The notes under the pieces: generated by a model | Seen by the model: the letters and a program-made list of their open reading frames with translations, nothing else | Told to the model about the DNA's origin: nothing | Databases searched by the model: none | Translations under genes and position numbers: made by a program | Shown: positions 23,130 to 35,400 of the stretch, in pieces | Numbering within the stretch: the first letter of the stretch is position 1 | How the letters are laid out: each line of letters begins with the position of its first letter | From: Lolium rigidum | Lineage: Eukaryota > Streptophyta > Magnoliopsida > Poales > Poaceae | DNA: 64,000 nt | Direction of reading: 5' to 3' | Assembly: GCF_022539505.1 (NCBI RefSeq) | Contig: NC_061508.1 | Coordinates: forward strand, 261,522,736-261,586,735

Positions 23130-24371
23130 TGAGGTCAGTCTGGAGGGGGAGGAAGCAGAGGAGGAAACAACGGAGGGAACTGGAAGAACAAGAAACCCTT
23201 CGGCAAATTGAACTGCACCAGCTTGGAGGAGGTGGTTAACTCCGATCAGGCGGTGATAGGTACGCTCCAGATACTTACTCATCCTGGCAAAGTACTTTTC
23301 GATATTGGTGCAACTACATCATTCATTTCTCAGCAATTCATCATCAAACATGGGATTAGTTGCACTAAGTTAGAAACACCCATAACCATACTTTCCGCGG
23401 GGGGAACGATAGTAGTAACCCATACCAAACAAGGACAAGTCATTATGATCAATAAATGCGCATTTGACGCAGACCTGTTCATTTTACCAATGAAGGACAT
23501 TGATGTCATTCTTGGTATGAACTGGTTAGAAGCTAACGGAGCATTGATCGACTGTGTGAACAAGACTGTGTCTTTGAAAAGCCCCGTTGGAAGTAGAATG
23601 ATCTACCAAGGAGACAAGCATACACAGATTGAAGTAGAGCTACAATTGAATAGTATGAAGGAAGTGAAGTTGGAAGACATACCTGTAGTAAATGAATTCC
23701 AGGATGTGTTTCCAAAGGAATTACCTGGAATGCCACCAGATAGGGAGATAGAATTTACTATCGACCTAATCCCAGGCACAACTCCAATTGCTAAAGCACC
23801 ATACAAGATGGGGCCTAAGGAGTTGAAAGAACTTAAGGAGCAATTGGATGACTTGGAAAAAAAAGGATTCATACAGGAGAGTATCTCACCATGGGGTTCA
23901 CCAGTGATCTTCGTGGATAAAAGAGATGGAGGTAGAAGGATGTGCGGAGACTACAGGAATTTGAACAATGTTACTATCAAAAACAAGTACCCACTTCCTA
24001 GAATACAAGATCTATTTGATCAAGTTAGAGGCGCGGGAGTCTTTTCCAAAATTGATCTAAGGTCCGGTTATCATCAGATAAAGATCAAGAAGGAAGATGT
24101 TCCGAAAACAGCCTTTGTCTCAAGGTACGGACATCATGAATATCTTGTAGTACCTTTTGGACTAACCAATGCCCCAACAATTTTCATGAATCTTATGAAT
24201 AAGATCTTCATGCCATATCTAGACAAGTTTGTCATCGTATTCATCGATGATATCTTGATATACTCCAAGGATAAAGCTGAACATGCTGAACATCTGAGGT
24301 TAGTACTGCAAACACTCAGGGAACACCAACTCTATGCTAAGTTCAGCAAGTGTGAATTCTGGCTAGATTAA
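23130..24371 (+). pseudogene. Tekay-1 protease and reverse transcriptase (first part of pol)
   Basis: This continues the gag frame after the TGA. The aspartic protease active site reads [11 protein letters not shown], where the family normally has D-T/S-G-A, so the catalytic triplet is altered. Reverse transcriptase follows with [44 protein letters not shown] and the catalytic [14 protein letters not shown] at 24369-24371 (after CEFWLD) cuts the frame. The same frame then runs on through RNase H and integrase, so this is a single nonsense change in an otherwise continuous polyprotein. Confidence 0.9.
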
Positions 24372-25793
24372 GTAGAATTTCTTGGTCATGTCATTAGCAA
24401 GGACGGAATAGCTGTTAACCCGAGCAAGGTAGCAGCAGTTTTAGACTGGAAAGCACCCAAGACTGTCAAGGAAATCCGAGGATTCCTAGGAATGGCAGGA
24501 TACTACCGGAGATTCATTGAAGGCTTCTCCAAGATAGCAGGACCAATGACCAAACTATTAAGGAAGAACACACCATTCGTGTGGTCGGAGGAGTGTGAGA
24601 AGAGTTTTCAAACTCTAAAAGAGAAACTCACCACAGCACCGGTATTAGCAGTTCCAGAAATTGGCAAGGATTACACCGTGTACTGTGACGCATCCAAACA
24701 TGGATTGGGTTGCGTACTCATGCATGATCGGAAAGTGATATCGTACGGATCAAGGCAACTCAGACCTCATGAAGTGAACTATCCAACACATGATTTAGAG
24801 CTAGCAGCAGTTGTTTTTGCACTTAAAACATGGAGACATTTTCTCTATGGAGCCAAGTGTGAGCTCTATACGGATCATAAGAGTCTCAAATATTTCTTCA
24901 CTCAGAAGGAACTCAATATGAGGCAGAAAATATGGCTTGAACTAATCAAAGATTATGATTTGACTATCAATTATACTCCGGGAAAGGCTAATGTTGTAGC
25001 AGATGCCTTGAGTAGGAAGAGCACTGGTGGAGTTGAACAAGAATTATCACCGGAGTTGAGGAAGGAAATAAGCCAAGCCCAAATACAACTTTGGGAGAAA
25101 GAAGCACATGAAGGACTATCGGCTTTACAAGTAGCTGATGAGCTAAATGTTAACTTAAATAATGAGATAATGATGGGTCAATTGGACGATCCATTCATCG
25201 TGGAGGAGATGAGAAGGATTGATGAAGGTAGACCATCAGAATTCCACCGAGGAGAATCAGGATCACTTTGGTTTCAGAAAAGAATTTGCGTTCCGGATAT
25301 TGCTGAGATCAAGGAAGTAATACTCCGGGAAGCTCATCAAACACCATATTCTATACATCCGGGAAGTACAAAGATGTACATGGATCTCAAGGAACTATTC
25401 TGGTGGAATAATATGAAGAGAGAGATAGCACAATACGTATCGGAATGCCATACCTGCCAAAGAGTGAAGGCTGAACATCAAAGTCCGGCAGGGAAGTTAC
25501 AACCTTTACCAATCCCAGAATGGAAATGGGAGGAGATAGGAATGGATTTCATCACCGGACTACCCATGACGAATAAAAAGAAGGACATGATATGGGTAAT
25601 CGTGGACCGGTTGACGAAAAGCGCACACTTCTTAGCGGTAAACCAGCAGGATAAAGGAGAAAAACTCATTGATCTTTATATCAAAGAGATCATGAGCAAA
25701 CATGGAGTGCCCAAGAAGATCGTATCAGATCGAGGATCCGTATTCACATCAGCATTTTGGAAGCAACTACATGAAGCCCAAGTTAGATTATAG
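24372..25793 (+). pseudogene. Tekay-1 end of RT, RNase H and integrase N-terminal and core
   Basis: In frame with the previous segment, it reads [12 protein letters not shown], then [13 protein letters not shown]. RNase H has [17 protein letters not shown] and [13 protein letters not shown]. Integrase has the HHCC zinc module (HPGSTKMY...[11 protein letters not shown]) and the first two acids of the DDE triad ([23 protein letters not shown]). The frame ends at TAG 25791-25793 after HEAQVRL because a small deletion of about ten bases shifts it. The remaining integrase continues in another frame. Confidence 0.9.
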
Positions 25794-26712
25794 TACCGCC
25801 TATCATCCACGGACAGGTGGACAAACAAAGAGAACTAACCAGATCCTAGAGGATATGCTTAGGGCTTGTGCCCTAGACTTCGGAGGATCATGGGAGGAGC
25901 ACTTGCCACTAGCAGAGTTTTCATACAATAATAGCTATCAAAGTAGCATCAAGATGGCACCGTTCGAAGCTCTGTATGGAAGGAAGTGTAGATCACCGAT
26001 ATGTTGGTACGAAGCTGGAGCAAGCAAAGAGTTTAATCCTGATTATGTCAAAGAAAAGCAACATATCATTGACATTATAAGAGATAGGCTGAAAATAGCC
26101 CAAAGTCGACAGAAGAGTTATGCCGATCAGAAGAGAAGGACATGGGAGCCACAAGTTGGAGACATGGTATATCTCAAGGTGAGTCCGATGAAAGGTCTTC
26201 AGAGATTTGGAGTAAAGAGGAAGTTAAGCCCTAGATACATCGGACCTTTCAAGATTCTGAGTCAAAACCGAGGGTTAGCCTTTGAATTGGAACTACCGGG
26301 GAGGTTATCCCAAGTTCACAACATATTCCATGTGTCAAAACTCAGAACGTGCTTAAAGACCCCAGATGAGCCAGTATCACATGATGAGCTCGAGTTACAA
26401 CCAGATTTGACTTATATCGAGAAGCCAGCAAAGATTCTCGAGGAGAACTGGAAACAACTCAGGAATCGAGCCATAAAATACTGCAAGATACAATGGAAGC
26501 ATCACCCCGAGAGGGAAGCTACCTGGGAAAAGGAGGAAGACCTGAGGAAAACATACCCCGAACTCTTCAGGTATTACAACCACAACTTCGGGACGAAGTT
26601 TTCTTTAAGGGGGAAAGGCTGTAATATCCCAGGTTTAGAGACGATCGAGGGGTGGATTTTAGAAAGGGATGTGCATTGCATCGTAAATTCTGGGGAAATT
26701 TCGCTCTTTTAA
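25765..26712 (+). pseudogene. Tekay-1 integrase C-terminus and chromodomain
   Basis: Beginning with [19 protein letters not shown], this frame supplies the last glutamate of the DDE triad (TNQILEDMLRA), the GPY/F-type module (KLSPRYIGPFKIL) and a C-terminal chromodomain (KYCKIQWKHHPEREATWEKE, EEDLRKTYPELF). Chromodomains direct chromoviruses to particular chromatin and assign this element to the Tekay/Del group. The frame passes the polypurine tract and stops at 26710-26712, about 90 bases inside the 3' LTR. Confidence 0.88.
26606..26619 (+). other. Tekay-1 polypurine tract
   Basis: AAGGGGGAAAGGC immediately precedes the TG of the 3' LTR at 26620, as expected for the plus-strand primer. Confidence 0.8.
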
Positions 26713-29700
26713 AACAAAACTGCATCGAAGGGGGACAGGTTTCTCTCTCGACACCTTACAGGGTCAGGGTTTCGAGAGTGCGACAAACTTGTTCCTACTC
26801 AACTAAATTAGGGTTTTGGAGAAGAGAGAAGAGATATTGCATTACAAACTTAAGTTGCTTGATTGAATTCAAATTTAAGTTGCATGATTGAATTCAACTC
26901 CAAAGTTGAATTTGAATTTCAAATTCAAACATTAAATAAATAACTCATAATTCAATTATGAGGAAATTCAATAAGTAAATTATAAATAATAAACAATGTT
27001 GTACAAGACTTATATTATATAAAGCTCATAAGGAAAATTGGAGCTTTATTGATATTCACACAAAATACAATGTCAATTACAATATCCAGAATTGAGATAT
27101 AAATTTACAACACATTACAAGAATTGGACAAATAGAAAATTAAAAGAAAAAGAAAAGAAAATTACAAAGTAGATGATCTATCCTAAATTCTATAAGATGA
27201 GTTGATCTTCATCTTAATCATTCCAAAGTTCCCTGCACACAAACACAACAAATAGAGATTATGCCAAGTGGTAAAACCACTTGGCAGGTTAGTAGAAAAA
27301 TGGAATTGAGCAGATATGGATCAGCTCTGCCGAGCTGATCATCTCACAGCCAAGGACCAAGCCAGATACCAAGTACTGGTACACACACACAGCCTAGCAG
27401 CTCACCAGGCCTTGTGCATGCTCAACAGCACACACAAGCCAGAGGAGTCACCAAATTGGTGCCAGGCCAAGCTGTCGACCAGGGAGAGCAAGGGAGCACC
27501 AAATATAAACTTTTCAGAGCCAAACCCTAGCTGTTCATCGACAGCAGCTTCACTGGGTAAGTTACCAAGAACACAAGAACACAAGAACAGCTACTGCTGT
27601 TCAATCTATTCCACAGTCACCAGAAACAATCCAAGCATCAAGCTTACAAGGAGGAGCAGGGCAAGCCAAGAAATCAACCAAGCAACTGAACCTCTACACC
27701 AACACCCATTTCTAGGAGCCGGAGTGAGGTATACCAATAAATCATGAGCAAGCAAGGTTTTGCTCATATAAATCCATCATATGCACAAGTCACAGAAGCA
27801 AAGTGGGTAGAAACCCTATATGTGAGTCATCATATGGCTACTAGTCAAATTGGTGCAAGTAAACAAGAGGAAAACCAATAGGAAGGCACCCTGGGAACAT
27901 TGGCTATGTCAAACCAGTGACATAATCAAAGACATCCAACAAGGGATGATCCTATCTAGCTAGCCGATTCACTTAGCACCTATGGCCACTACACCATCAG
28001 ACAGATAGACTATCAAGTGTCTATTCATGCTTGTCAACATCAAAAGCATCTGGCAACCAAATATGGTCAGGCCAGAGAGCAGTTGTCCATACAACTCAAG
28101 CCAACAAGTGTGGGAGCTTCCTGAACAGCCAGGAATGGCTGTTGAGGCCACCTCTACCACTTAAGCAATCAAACCACCAAGCCAAGACATATATCATTAC
28201 CCGTAAGGGTTCAAATGGAGCTAGGGTCCCCAATAAATGATTGGTATCCCTCTAGCTCTACTAAATCCACTTATATGATCATCACTGCAAAGCAGTTCAC
28301 ATCATTTATCTATTTAATGAATTAAAACTACACAGATAAATGAAACAGAAAAGTAAACTATGCACCAGGCCTTGCAGATGATCCAATGGATCATTGCAGA
28401 CAGTAGCAGTGGCTTGAGCAAACACAAATGTATTCCATCACAAGCCAGTGTGTTACACAGACACAAGGAGAGCACCAGCTAGACACAAGCATGGAACAGC
28501 AGCCATTCACCAAGCAACAGATGATCATAAGATCATCAGGGCTTGACAGAGCATGCTAGAGCCAAGCCTAGCACCAACACATTAACCATATAAATTAAAT
28601 AGCCACATAACAGGAACAATGGCATGGAAGACAATCAAGTTTATGATATATAATTGTATGCATAAGCACACTAACAAGGGATAGAGCTGTCTAGTCAACA
28701 AGCATGCCCAATAGAATATTCTCAGGAATTACAACTAAATAAGCATCACAACTGGGGCACTGGTACTTGCTTACTACAAGGATCATGCATCATGATCAAG
28801 CCAGGGCCAGAATTATCCACACACAGTATGTCCAAGTGGTAGTAGCAATAGCAGGAGCGAGCCAGTAGGCCATGAGCATCATTGGATGTTCATGAGCAAT
28901 TACAGGAGGGCCACAGCAGGAGATCAACATGAACAGAAGTAGCTAGGAAGCACAGAAACTATACACAGCAGTAGCACAAGCACATGCATGGCCTTAGAAA
29001 CAATGGCCATGGCCAGAAGAGCACAGCAGCAGCACACACAATAGCAGCATAGGCACAGCAACAGCATACGCATAGTAGAGCAGGCCAGGAGAAGAAGGAG
29101 CAGAGTGAGAGAAATAGGAGGAGGCGTGGAGCACTCACAGGTGAAGTGGGCCGGCGAACACGGCCATGGCGGCCACAGCGGCACACGCCGGGCGAACGGC
29201 GGCGCCAGCCAGGCCAGGCCGCGGCAGAGCCGCAGCTCCAGCACCACCTCGGCGAGGCTCGTGGTGGCGTCATGGCGCCAGAGGCGCCAGGAAGAAGAAC
29301 CACGGCATCTCCAGCGCACGGCGGCGGCGAACGCCGAGAGCCAGGCGCACTGGAGGGTCGAGGGAGAGCGAACGAGGACGCGAGCGTCAGATCGACACGG
29401 ACCACCGTGTCCGCCGTCGAGAGGCGGTTCAGATCCACCTGATCTCGCCGGCGGCGACGGCCGGAGTAGGCCGGAGTAATTCGGCGACGGCGCAGGCGAC
29501 CACGGCGTCGCGAGAGAGAGAGGAGAGGTAGGGTTTCGCGAGGAAGAGGAGAAAGGGGTCGGTGCAACTGACCAAGCCCAAGTGTGGCTCGGGTTAGGGT
29601 TAACCGCTGGGCCACACTGACAGGTGGGCCCAGGGGCATTTTTGCCATTTCACAATTTCCTTTAAAACCAGAAACTTTGAAATTAAATAGAAAATTGATA

Positions 29701-30559
29701 AGAGCTCTAAAAAAATAATTAGAAATATGAAAATGGATCAGCATAAAATTCTCTACCTGAATAAAATATCAAAGGGAATTTTTGAAGACAACTAAGAATA
29801 AGTCTTAATTTGATGATTATAATAATCATTTAAATCACACCTTATATTTTCAATAATGAAAATAAGCCCATAAATGCTTTTGGACTTTAAAAACACCTTG
29901 AAAACATTTCAAGGTTGTATTCTACCCTAAACAGAGTATTCCTAAATTATTCTTAGTATTAACCTCTTACATGAAATGATAAGATCTACATCGGAGGGGG
30001 GGAACAAACCCTAAAACTGGAATCATGCATAATTGCTTCTTTAACCATTGCCCTTATCGGACAATGATGCTATTTTTCCAGAAACAGAGGACAAGGGTCA
30101 GTCCACACCATCCAACTGCAACACTTTGCAGTATTCAGGCAAGTTCATCACTTGCTCATGTCATTCGAGTATTTTTACCAAATTACTTGCAAAGTATTAT
30201 GTTTATCACTATTGCATAAAAGCCAAAACCACTATTTTCATAACTATGAATATGATTATGTGGTGGGCAATGGAACCATGGATTGTGTTGATATGGTGGA
30301 GGTTCCATTGCAAGGGTTTATATCCATCTAGGATTAAACAACAAATGTCGTCCAGTGATTCATATGCCGTAATACCCGTGTTAACCATAAGATCCGGAGT
30401 GGGACGGAGTAGTCAAAAGTGTTTCCACCTCTCGTTCATCAACGGATGCTCATTACTGGGTGCACATGATCTTGCGAGACATGATGCAGGGGTGAGAACC
30501 CGTAGAAGTCCCAACGGTAATGAGGTCTATGATGGCTTGCAACTGCCGGCGTAGGAATG
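26620..30559 (+). repeat. Tekay-1 3' LTR, truncated
   Basis: Collinear with 7479-11415 of the 5' LTR and highly similar. At GTAGGAATG the match ends and a new LTR (TGTAACATCCC) starts at 30560, so roughly the last 990 bp and the outer target duplication are missing from this window. Confidence 0.9.
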
Positions 30560-31277
30560 TGTAACATCCCAAGTTTCAACAATAATAAAATCAAGAGAGA
30601 GTTTCAACTATTCAAAAATTGCAACAAACAAAAACTTTTTATATGCATATAGTGCCACATATAGTTTCATGTATTTGAGTGCTTTTCTTATGTGCAATTG
30701 CCATGATGAGTGTTAGCATGATTATCAATTGCTATGTGAACCCTAACAAAGATGATCAAACCCTAATTTGAGAAGAAATAGAGAAAATGGGAAAAACCCA
30801 TATTTCACTTACATACACTTTATGCCAAATTGCAAATCCTCACCCAAGGCCAAAATACTTAGATATGATAAACTAACACAATTGCATCCTTGGATCAAGA
30901 ATCAAACACAAAGAAATCAAAATCTCTTCATACATATGATAATGGTCATATGGCCCAAAAATATTTTCTTCACTACTTTACCCCTCTGGTTTTCTCAATT
31001 CTTAAACTAAACTAGGTCAACCAAAGCCATGTCATCCAAGACCATGTCAAGGTGAGTAACTTTGATGTTGACCACCATGGCTAGAGTTGACTAGGTTGAC
31101 CAGTAACAAGGTGACAAGTAGTGATGCTGAAATAAAAAGAAGATCATGTCACACTTGCCATTTTGCAAAACAACTCCAAATTGAGCAAAACCACCACCAA
31201 TCCAACACATGAATTATATAAATGAGATCCACCAAAAAGAAAACCAAAATTCAAACAAAAAGTTCTTGCGGCATTTA
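30560..31277 (+). mobile_element. 5' end of a Tekay-2-family LTR, cut by the assembly gap
   Basis: It begins TGTAACATCCCAAG and aligns in order with the start of the Tekay-2 LTRs: the ATGATAATGGTCAT, CATGTCATCCAAGACC and TTGACCACCAT blocks and GAGATCCACCAAA all recur. It breaks into the Ns while still within the LTR, so the rest of a nested element is missing from the assembly. Confidence 0.75.
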
Positions 31278-31377
31278 NNNNNNNNNNNNNNNNNNNNNNN
31301 NNNNNNNNNNNNNNNNNNNNNNNNNNNNNNNNNNNNNNNNNNNNNNNNNNNNNNNNNNNNNNNNNNNNNNNNNNNNN
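31278..31377. other. Assembly gap, 100 N
   Basis: Exactly 100 ambiguous bases, the conventional size for a gap of unknown length. The two sides do not join: the left is LTR and the right is unrelated sequence. Confidence 0.99.
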
Positions 31378-32003
31378 TGGCCAAGGAGCCGGCACGGGCT
31401 GCAGCGCATTCTGTGGGCTTGAAAACTAACGGGCGCCGTTTGAGGCGGGTGCAAGCCTGCAACCACATCTTCAGCCCAAAACAGCTATCGGGACCGCCAT
31501 CGAGGCCGCTAGTGGAGATGCTCTAAATTGAGATGTGCTTATGCCGCTGCACAAGTCCTGGAGCTCCCCAATGTGTACATGGCACATGCAAATCGGACGA
31601 GCTCCCCTATCATGTGTGGCGTCCCTTTTTTCGATAAGGATGCGTGGCGTCCCTGGCGAGATAAATCGTGTGTCTTGAGCTCTGCGTCGGGCATCGCCGA
31701 CAAAGGCACAACGGCACGGTGCGAGGTTACAATTTCGAAAAACAGTTGTATAGGTGTTATTTAGCAAAATAACAGGGGCTAACGTGTAACCACGAGGGGA
31801 TTTGGATCAGCTTTGCACACAGGTAACAAGTTTGTGTACCAGTTTATCTCAGTTTCAAGTTATTGTACTAATCTGCACGCACCATACAAGTTCTTGTACG
31901 TCCGGCGTTATTACCTCTAATGCAAAGAAAGCAGAAGCACTTACCATTTTTCCTCTCTACCTCGGTAATACATTGCTATTCATCACCGTGCAAACATAGT
32001 GCT
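31378..32003. other. Low-copy-looking spacer with a possible DNA-transposon end
   Basis: 31378-31526 is GC-rich and ends CTAGTGGAGATGCTCTAA, a terminal motif often seen in grass DNA-transposon remnants; a related motif is at about 46930. The rest to 32003 has no frame I can name. Confidence 0.3.
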
Positions 32004-32379
32004 TCATTTCTGGCGCTTTGGAAGCTCCTCCACAATGCTACATAGCTGACTCCTTTGATTATAAGTCATCTCCACTTCATTTCCAAAAATGCAGCACTTG
32101 TCAAATGATTCATCATCTGGAGCAACCCCGGCCCTATTTTGACAAAATAGTGTTGGGTCGTGAATCAGAGGTAAGCTAATTCATCTTTTGAAACAAAACA
32201 TTGATTACACACAAACCTCTAAGAATGATCATTGACTTCTCATCATCAACATCATCAACACTGAAGTAATCATCATCTTCTCTGTAATGATCATCCTCTT
32301 CACTGTAATGATCATCCTCTTCACTGTAATGATCATCCTCTTCAGTCTCATAGTCTGACTCCTCGCTATTCTTCTCACT
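32004..32379 (-). CDS. Unrecognised acidic-repeat protein fragment
   Basis: Two adjoining minus-strand open stretches are present. The first follows a good acceptor (TTTTCCCATTAG, about 32380) and reads EKNSEESDYETEEDDHYS with EEDDHYS given three times, ending at TAG near 32180. The second reads FCQNRAGVAPDDESFDKC, then CIFGNEVEMTYNQRSQL, and ends at TGA 32004-32006. They are in different frames, and the possible intron between them (about 41 nt) is shorter than usual in plants, so a frameshift is as likely. The residue pattern looks coding, but I do not recognise the family. It lies head-to-head with the B3 gene start at 32433. Confidence 0.35.
32282..32344 (+). repeat. Three exact 21-bp tandem repeats
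   Basis: CTGTAATGATCATCCTCTTCA occurs three times in a row without a mismatch. Being a multiple of three it keeps frame and encodes the acidic heptad on the minus strand. Confidence 0.95.
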
Positions 32380-32432
32380 AATGGGAAAACAAGATAAATT
32401 AAGCTACATTAGATTACTTCAACACCAAAACC

Positions 32433-32449
32433 ATGATGGCAAACAGATG
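32433..32449 (+). pseudogene. Putative first codons of the B3-domain gene, cut by Tekay-2
   Basis: ATGATGGCAAACAGATG ends exactly where the Tekay-2 5' LTR begins. Its reading phase matches the RGRG-rich B3 frame that begins right after the 3' LTR at 46059, which suggests that these are the two sides of one gene. In-frame matching alone has a one-in-three chance, so this is inference. Confidence 0.4.
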
Positions 32450-35400
32450 TGTAACAACCCAAAAATTTCAAAAACAAACAAAATGAATTTCCTAGTTCCA
32501 AAATTTGGAACCAACAAAAACTTTTATTAAAATAAGATTGATACATCTAGATCTGGTTTAAATCTTGCGTTTTGCCATGATGAGTGTTATTATGCTTATG
32601 TGCTAAACCCTAAACCTCACCCCTCTTTTCACCACCCTAGTTAAATTAAAATAAAAGGAAATTAAATAAGAAAGAGGCATATGTGCCTAGGGCTATATGT
32701 ATAAAACTTTACCCTAAGCCTTTCTACTTTGCTTAGAGGTTTTGAAAACTTTCCTACACTTTACCTAGTACCTATCAAACCAATTCCAAGTGATTTCCAA
32801 AGAAATTAAAAAGAAACTAAAAATGCCATAGAGGCATATGAGAGAAAAGTGCAAATTTGTGAATTTGAGAAGATTGACCTTAGTACTTGTGGTAAATGAA
32901 TGGATCACTTCTATATACCATTTCAACACTCAAACAACATCAATTGGGTCAAGCCAAGTCAAATTGAAAATCAAATGCAACATATGCATAGAGGCATATG
33001 TGACACATAGCCATTTCACCAAATCTTTGACCTAGGACTCTAAACCTTGACCAAATGATGGGAAACCATCTCTCAACCTATTATAACCCTAAATAGAACC
33101 AAACCCATGCACAAGTAAAGCAAGGGGAAACAATTTACAAAAATAATCAAATTTAACACATCACCCCTTATGTGTTATGGCCAATTTTGCAAATCTTTGA
33201 GCAAGACCATTTGAATTGGTTTCAATGGTTGGAAAATGTTCTAAACTAATAAGAACCACTTTAGAGTCAACAAAAGTCAACTCAAATGGGGAGAATTCAA
33301 ATAGGGAGAAAATCCCCAAAATTCACTCACATACACTTAGCCAAATTTGCAAATCTTCAACCAAGGCCACCATTGCTTGATCTATGGTTTGTAAAACTCT
33401 TATACATGATAAACAAACACATTTGCATCAAAGAAACCAAAATCAAATCAAAGCAAATCTCAAATTCAACATTACATGTGATAATGGTCATTTGGCCATT
33501 TTATAAAATGATCCCCTCTTTACCCCTCTGGCTTTGACTTTTCTTCAACCAAACTTGGTCAACTATGACCATGTCATCCAAGACCTTATGAAGGTGAACA
33601 ACTTTCATGTTGACCACCATACCCAATGTTGACCAGGTTGACCAGAAATAAATTGACAAGTGATGACATTGAAACAAAGAGAAGATTCCTCCACTTTTTG
33701 AAACTTTGCAAATCTTCACCAAAATGAACACCACCACCACCTTTATATCTCTATGATTATATGATTGAGATCCACCAAAGGAATTTCCAAAATTCAAAAA
33801 TCTTTTTCTTTCGGGCATTTCATCAAACACTTGTTGGGCGTAGTATCAATTGTTGCCCATACTCGAAAATTGGAGGAGACTTGGTCCAACTCTGCCACCC
33901 TCGCAGCCCTGCAGCATCACCTCACCCTCCTGCACCATTTCCATCACCTGCAAACCCTGGAGCTCGCTCACCTTTGACCAAAAGCTTCCATGCCGACCAT
34001 GGCATGAGCTCACCATGCCCACTTGCTCTCTGGCCATCTCCATCATGCACCACCGTGTCAATCTTGTGCTACACACTCCCCTGAACCTCCTCGTCACCTT
34101 GCTCGACGAAATCGTGCACCAGACGCGCCAGGAACTGACGTGACCAGACGCGCCCAGAGACGCCCACGCGCGACAGGACGCGCATGGTGACGCCCCGGAG
34201 CGCGCCAGTACCCTCCTCGCCTCGTCGCCTCAGACCATCTCCCGCCTCCTTTTCTTCACCCACCTGCTCCCCTCGACACCAGCAGCCGCCCAGACACCTC
34301 CATTGGCTCGCCCGAGCCCTGTGCACGACGACACGGTCGACGACCATCCGCCATTCTGCCGAGAGTGCGAGGACGATGACGATCGCCACAGACCGCCTTT
34401 TTCTGCGCCGTCAAGTCCCACACACTCACAATGACGTCGCCTACCCGCCTGCGTCAGCTCCCAACCCTCTCGACCACTGTATCGCCGTCGTCACCCTGGA
34501 CATGCTCACACCCCCACGGCCCCTCCTCGCTGCTATAAAAGGAGCACGATCCAGCCTCCAAACTCCACACCATTCGCTTCCCCACTCCTCTCGGCTCGCC
34601 AATCCCTCTTCCCTCTCCGATTCACTCCTCCTTCGCCGGAATTTGGCCGGAGCCCGCCGGCTGCAGTAGCTCGACGCCGCCGACGATCCCGAGCACCCCG
34701 GAGCTGCTGCGACCCTCCTTCGACTCGTCATCATCGACAACGTCGATTGCCCGCCTCGCCGACCCCGCCGGACGCCGGTAAGCCCCTCGCCGCGACCCTC
34801 TGCCGCCGGCTAGGGTTAGAGCTCGTCGGAGCTCGTCCCCGACGAGGATGACTTCGGACCGTCGATCCTCCCTCTAATCTAACGGCCCTCATTCACGTAC
34901 CGCTCGGCGTTTTAAAACTCACTGACGCCTGGGCCCCACCTCGTCAGACGGCCCGCTACGTGTGAAGCGTTAGCTGGGCCGGCCCAAACCTTTTTCCCTC
35001 TCTCTGGCCCAATACCGTTTCCCGCCAGCCCACCGTTTAAATTCAAAATTACCAGAGTAGAATTATTTTGCAATCTGATACTAGTTTCAAAATTTAATAG
35101 GGACAAATCTACTGAGCCAAATTTTACAAATTTTATATATTTAGAAAGCTCATGAAAGGCCCCATCCAACCAAACTGGATTCAAATCAAAATATGTTGTA
35201 GAATTTGAATAGTAAAAATATCAAACAAGAATCTTTCAAACATCAAACAATTATTAAAAATCAACCTTTTGAATTTTGAGGTGTTTCAAACCTCCTCATA
35301 ATTCACTTTTCAAATACTCTAATTGATTATGTAAAAATAAGATATAGGGTATCTGTGTATATGACTCCATGGGCTAGGAAGCGTAATTATTGGCATATGT

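Larger units (their letters stand above)
7479..30559 (+). mobile_element. Tekay-1: Tekay/Del-lineage chromovirus, interrupted and 3' truncated
   Basis: A Ty3/Gypsy element in plus orientation. A 4,925-bp 5' LTR (TGTAATATCCC...CACCACA) is followed by a tRNA-Met type primer site, an accessory ORF, gag, protease, reverse transcriptase, RNase H, integrase and a C-terminal chromodomain, then a polypurine tract and a 3' LTR. The chromodomain and domain order place it in the Tekay (Del) chromoviruses. Athila-1 splits the accessory ORF, and the last kilobase or so of the 3' LTR is lost where another LTR begins at 30560. Stops and frameshifts make it non-functional. The two LTRs are collinear (offset about 19,141-19,147) with scattered base changes, so the insertion is neither very recent nor ancient. 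Confidence 0.9.

Noticed and set aside
32282..32344. Short regular repeats as a possible CRISPR-like array
   Set aside because: Units are directly adjacent without spacers and encode an acidic peptide; the organism is a plant.
34184..34740. GC-rich open frames of 100-160 residues
   Set aside because: They lie in the Tekay-2 LTR, occur in diverged, shifted form at 41.7-42.7 kb and show no domain; probably transcribed LTR leader.
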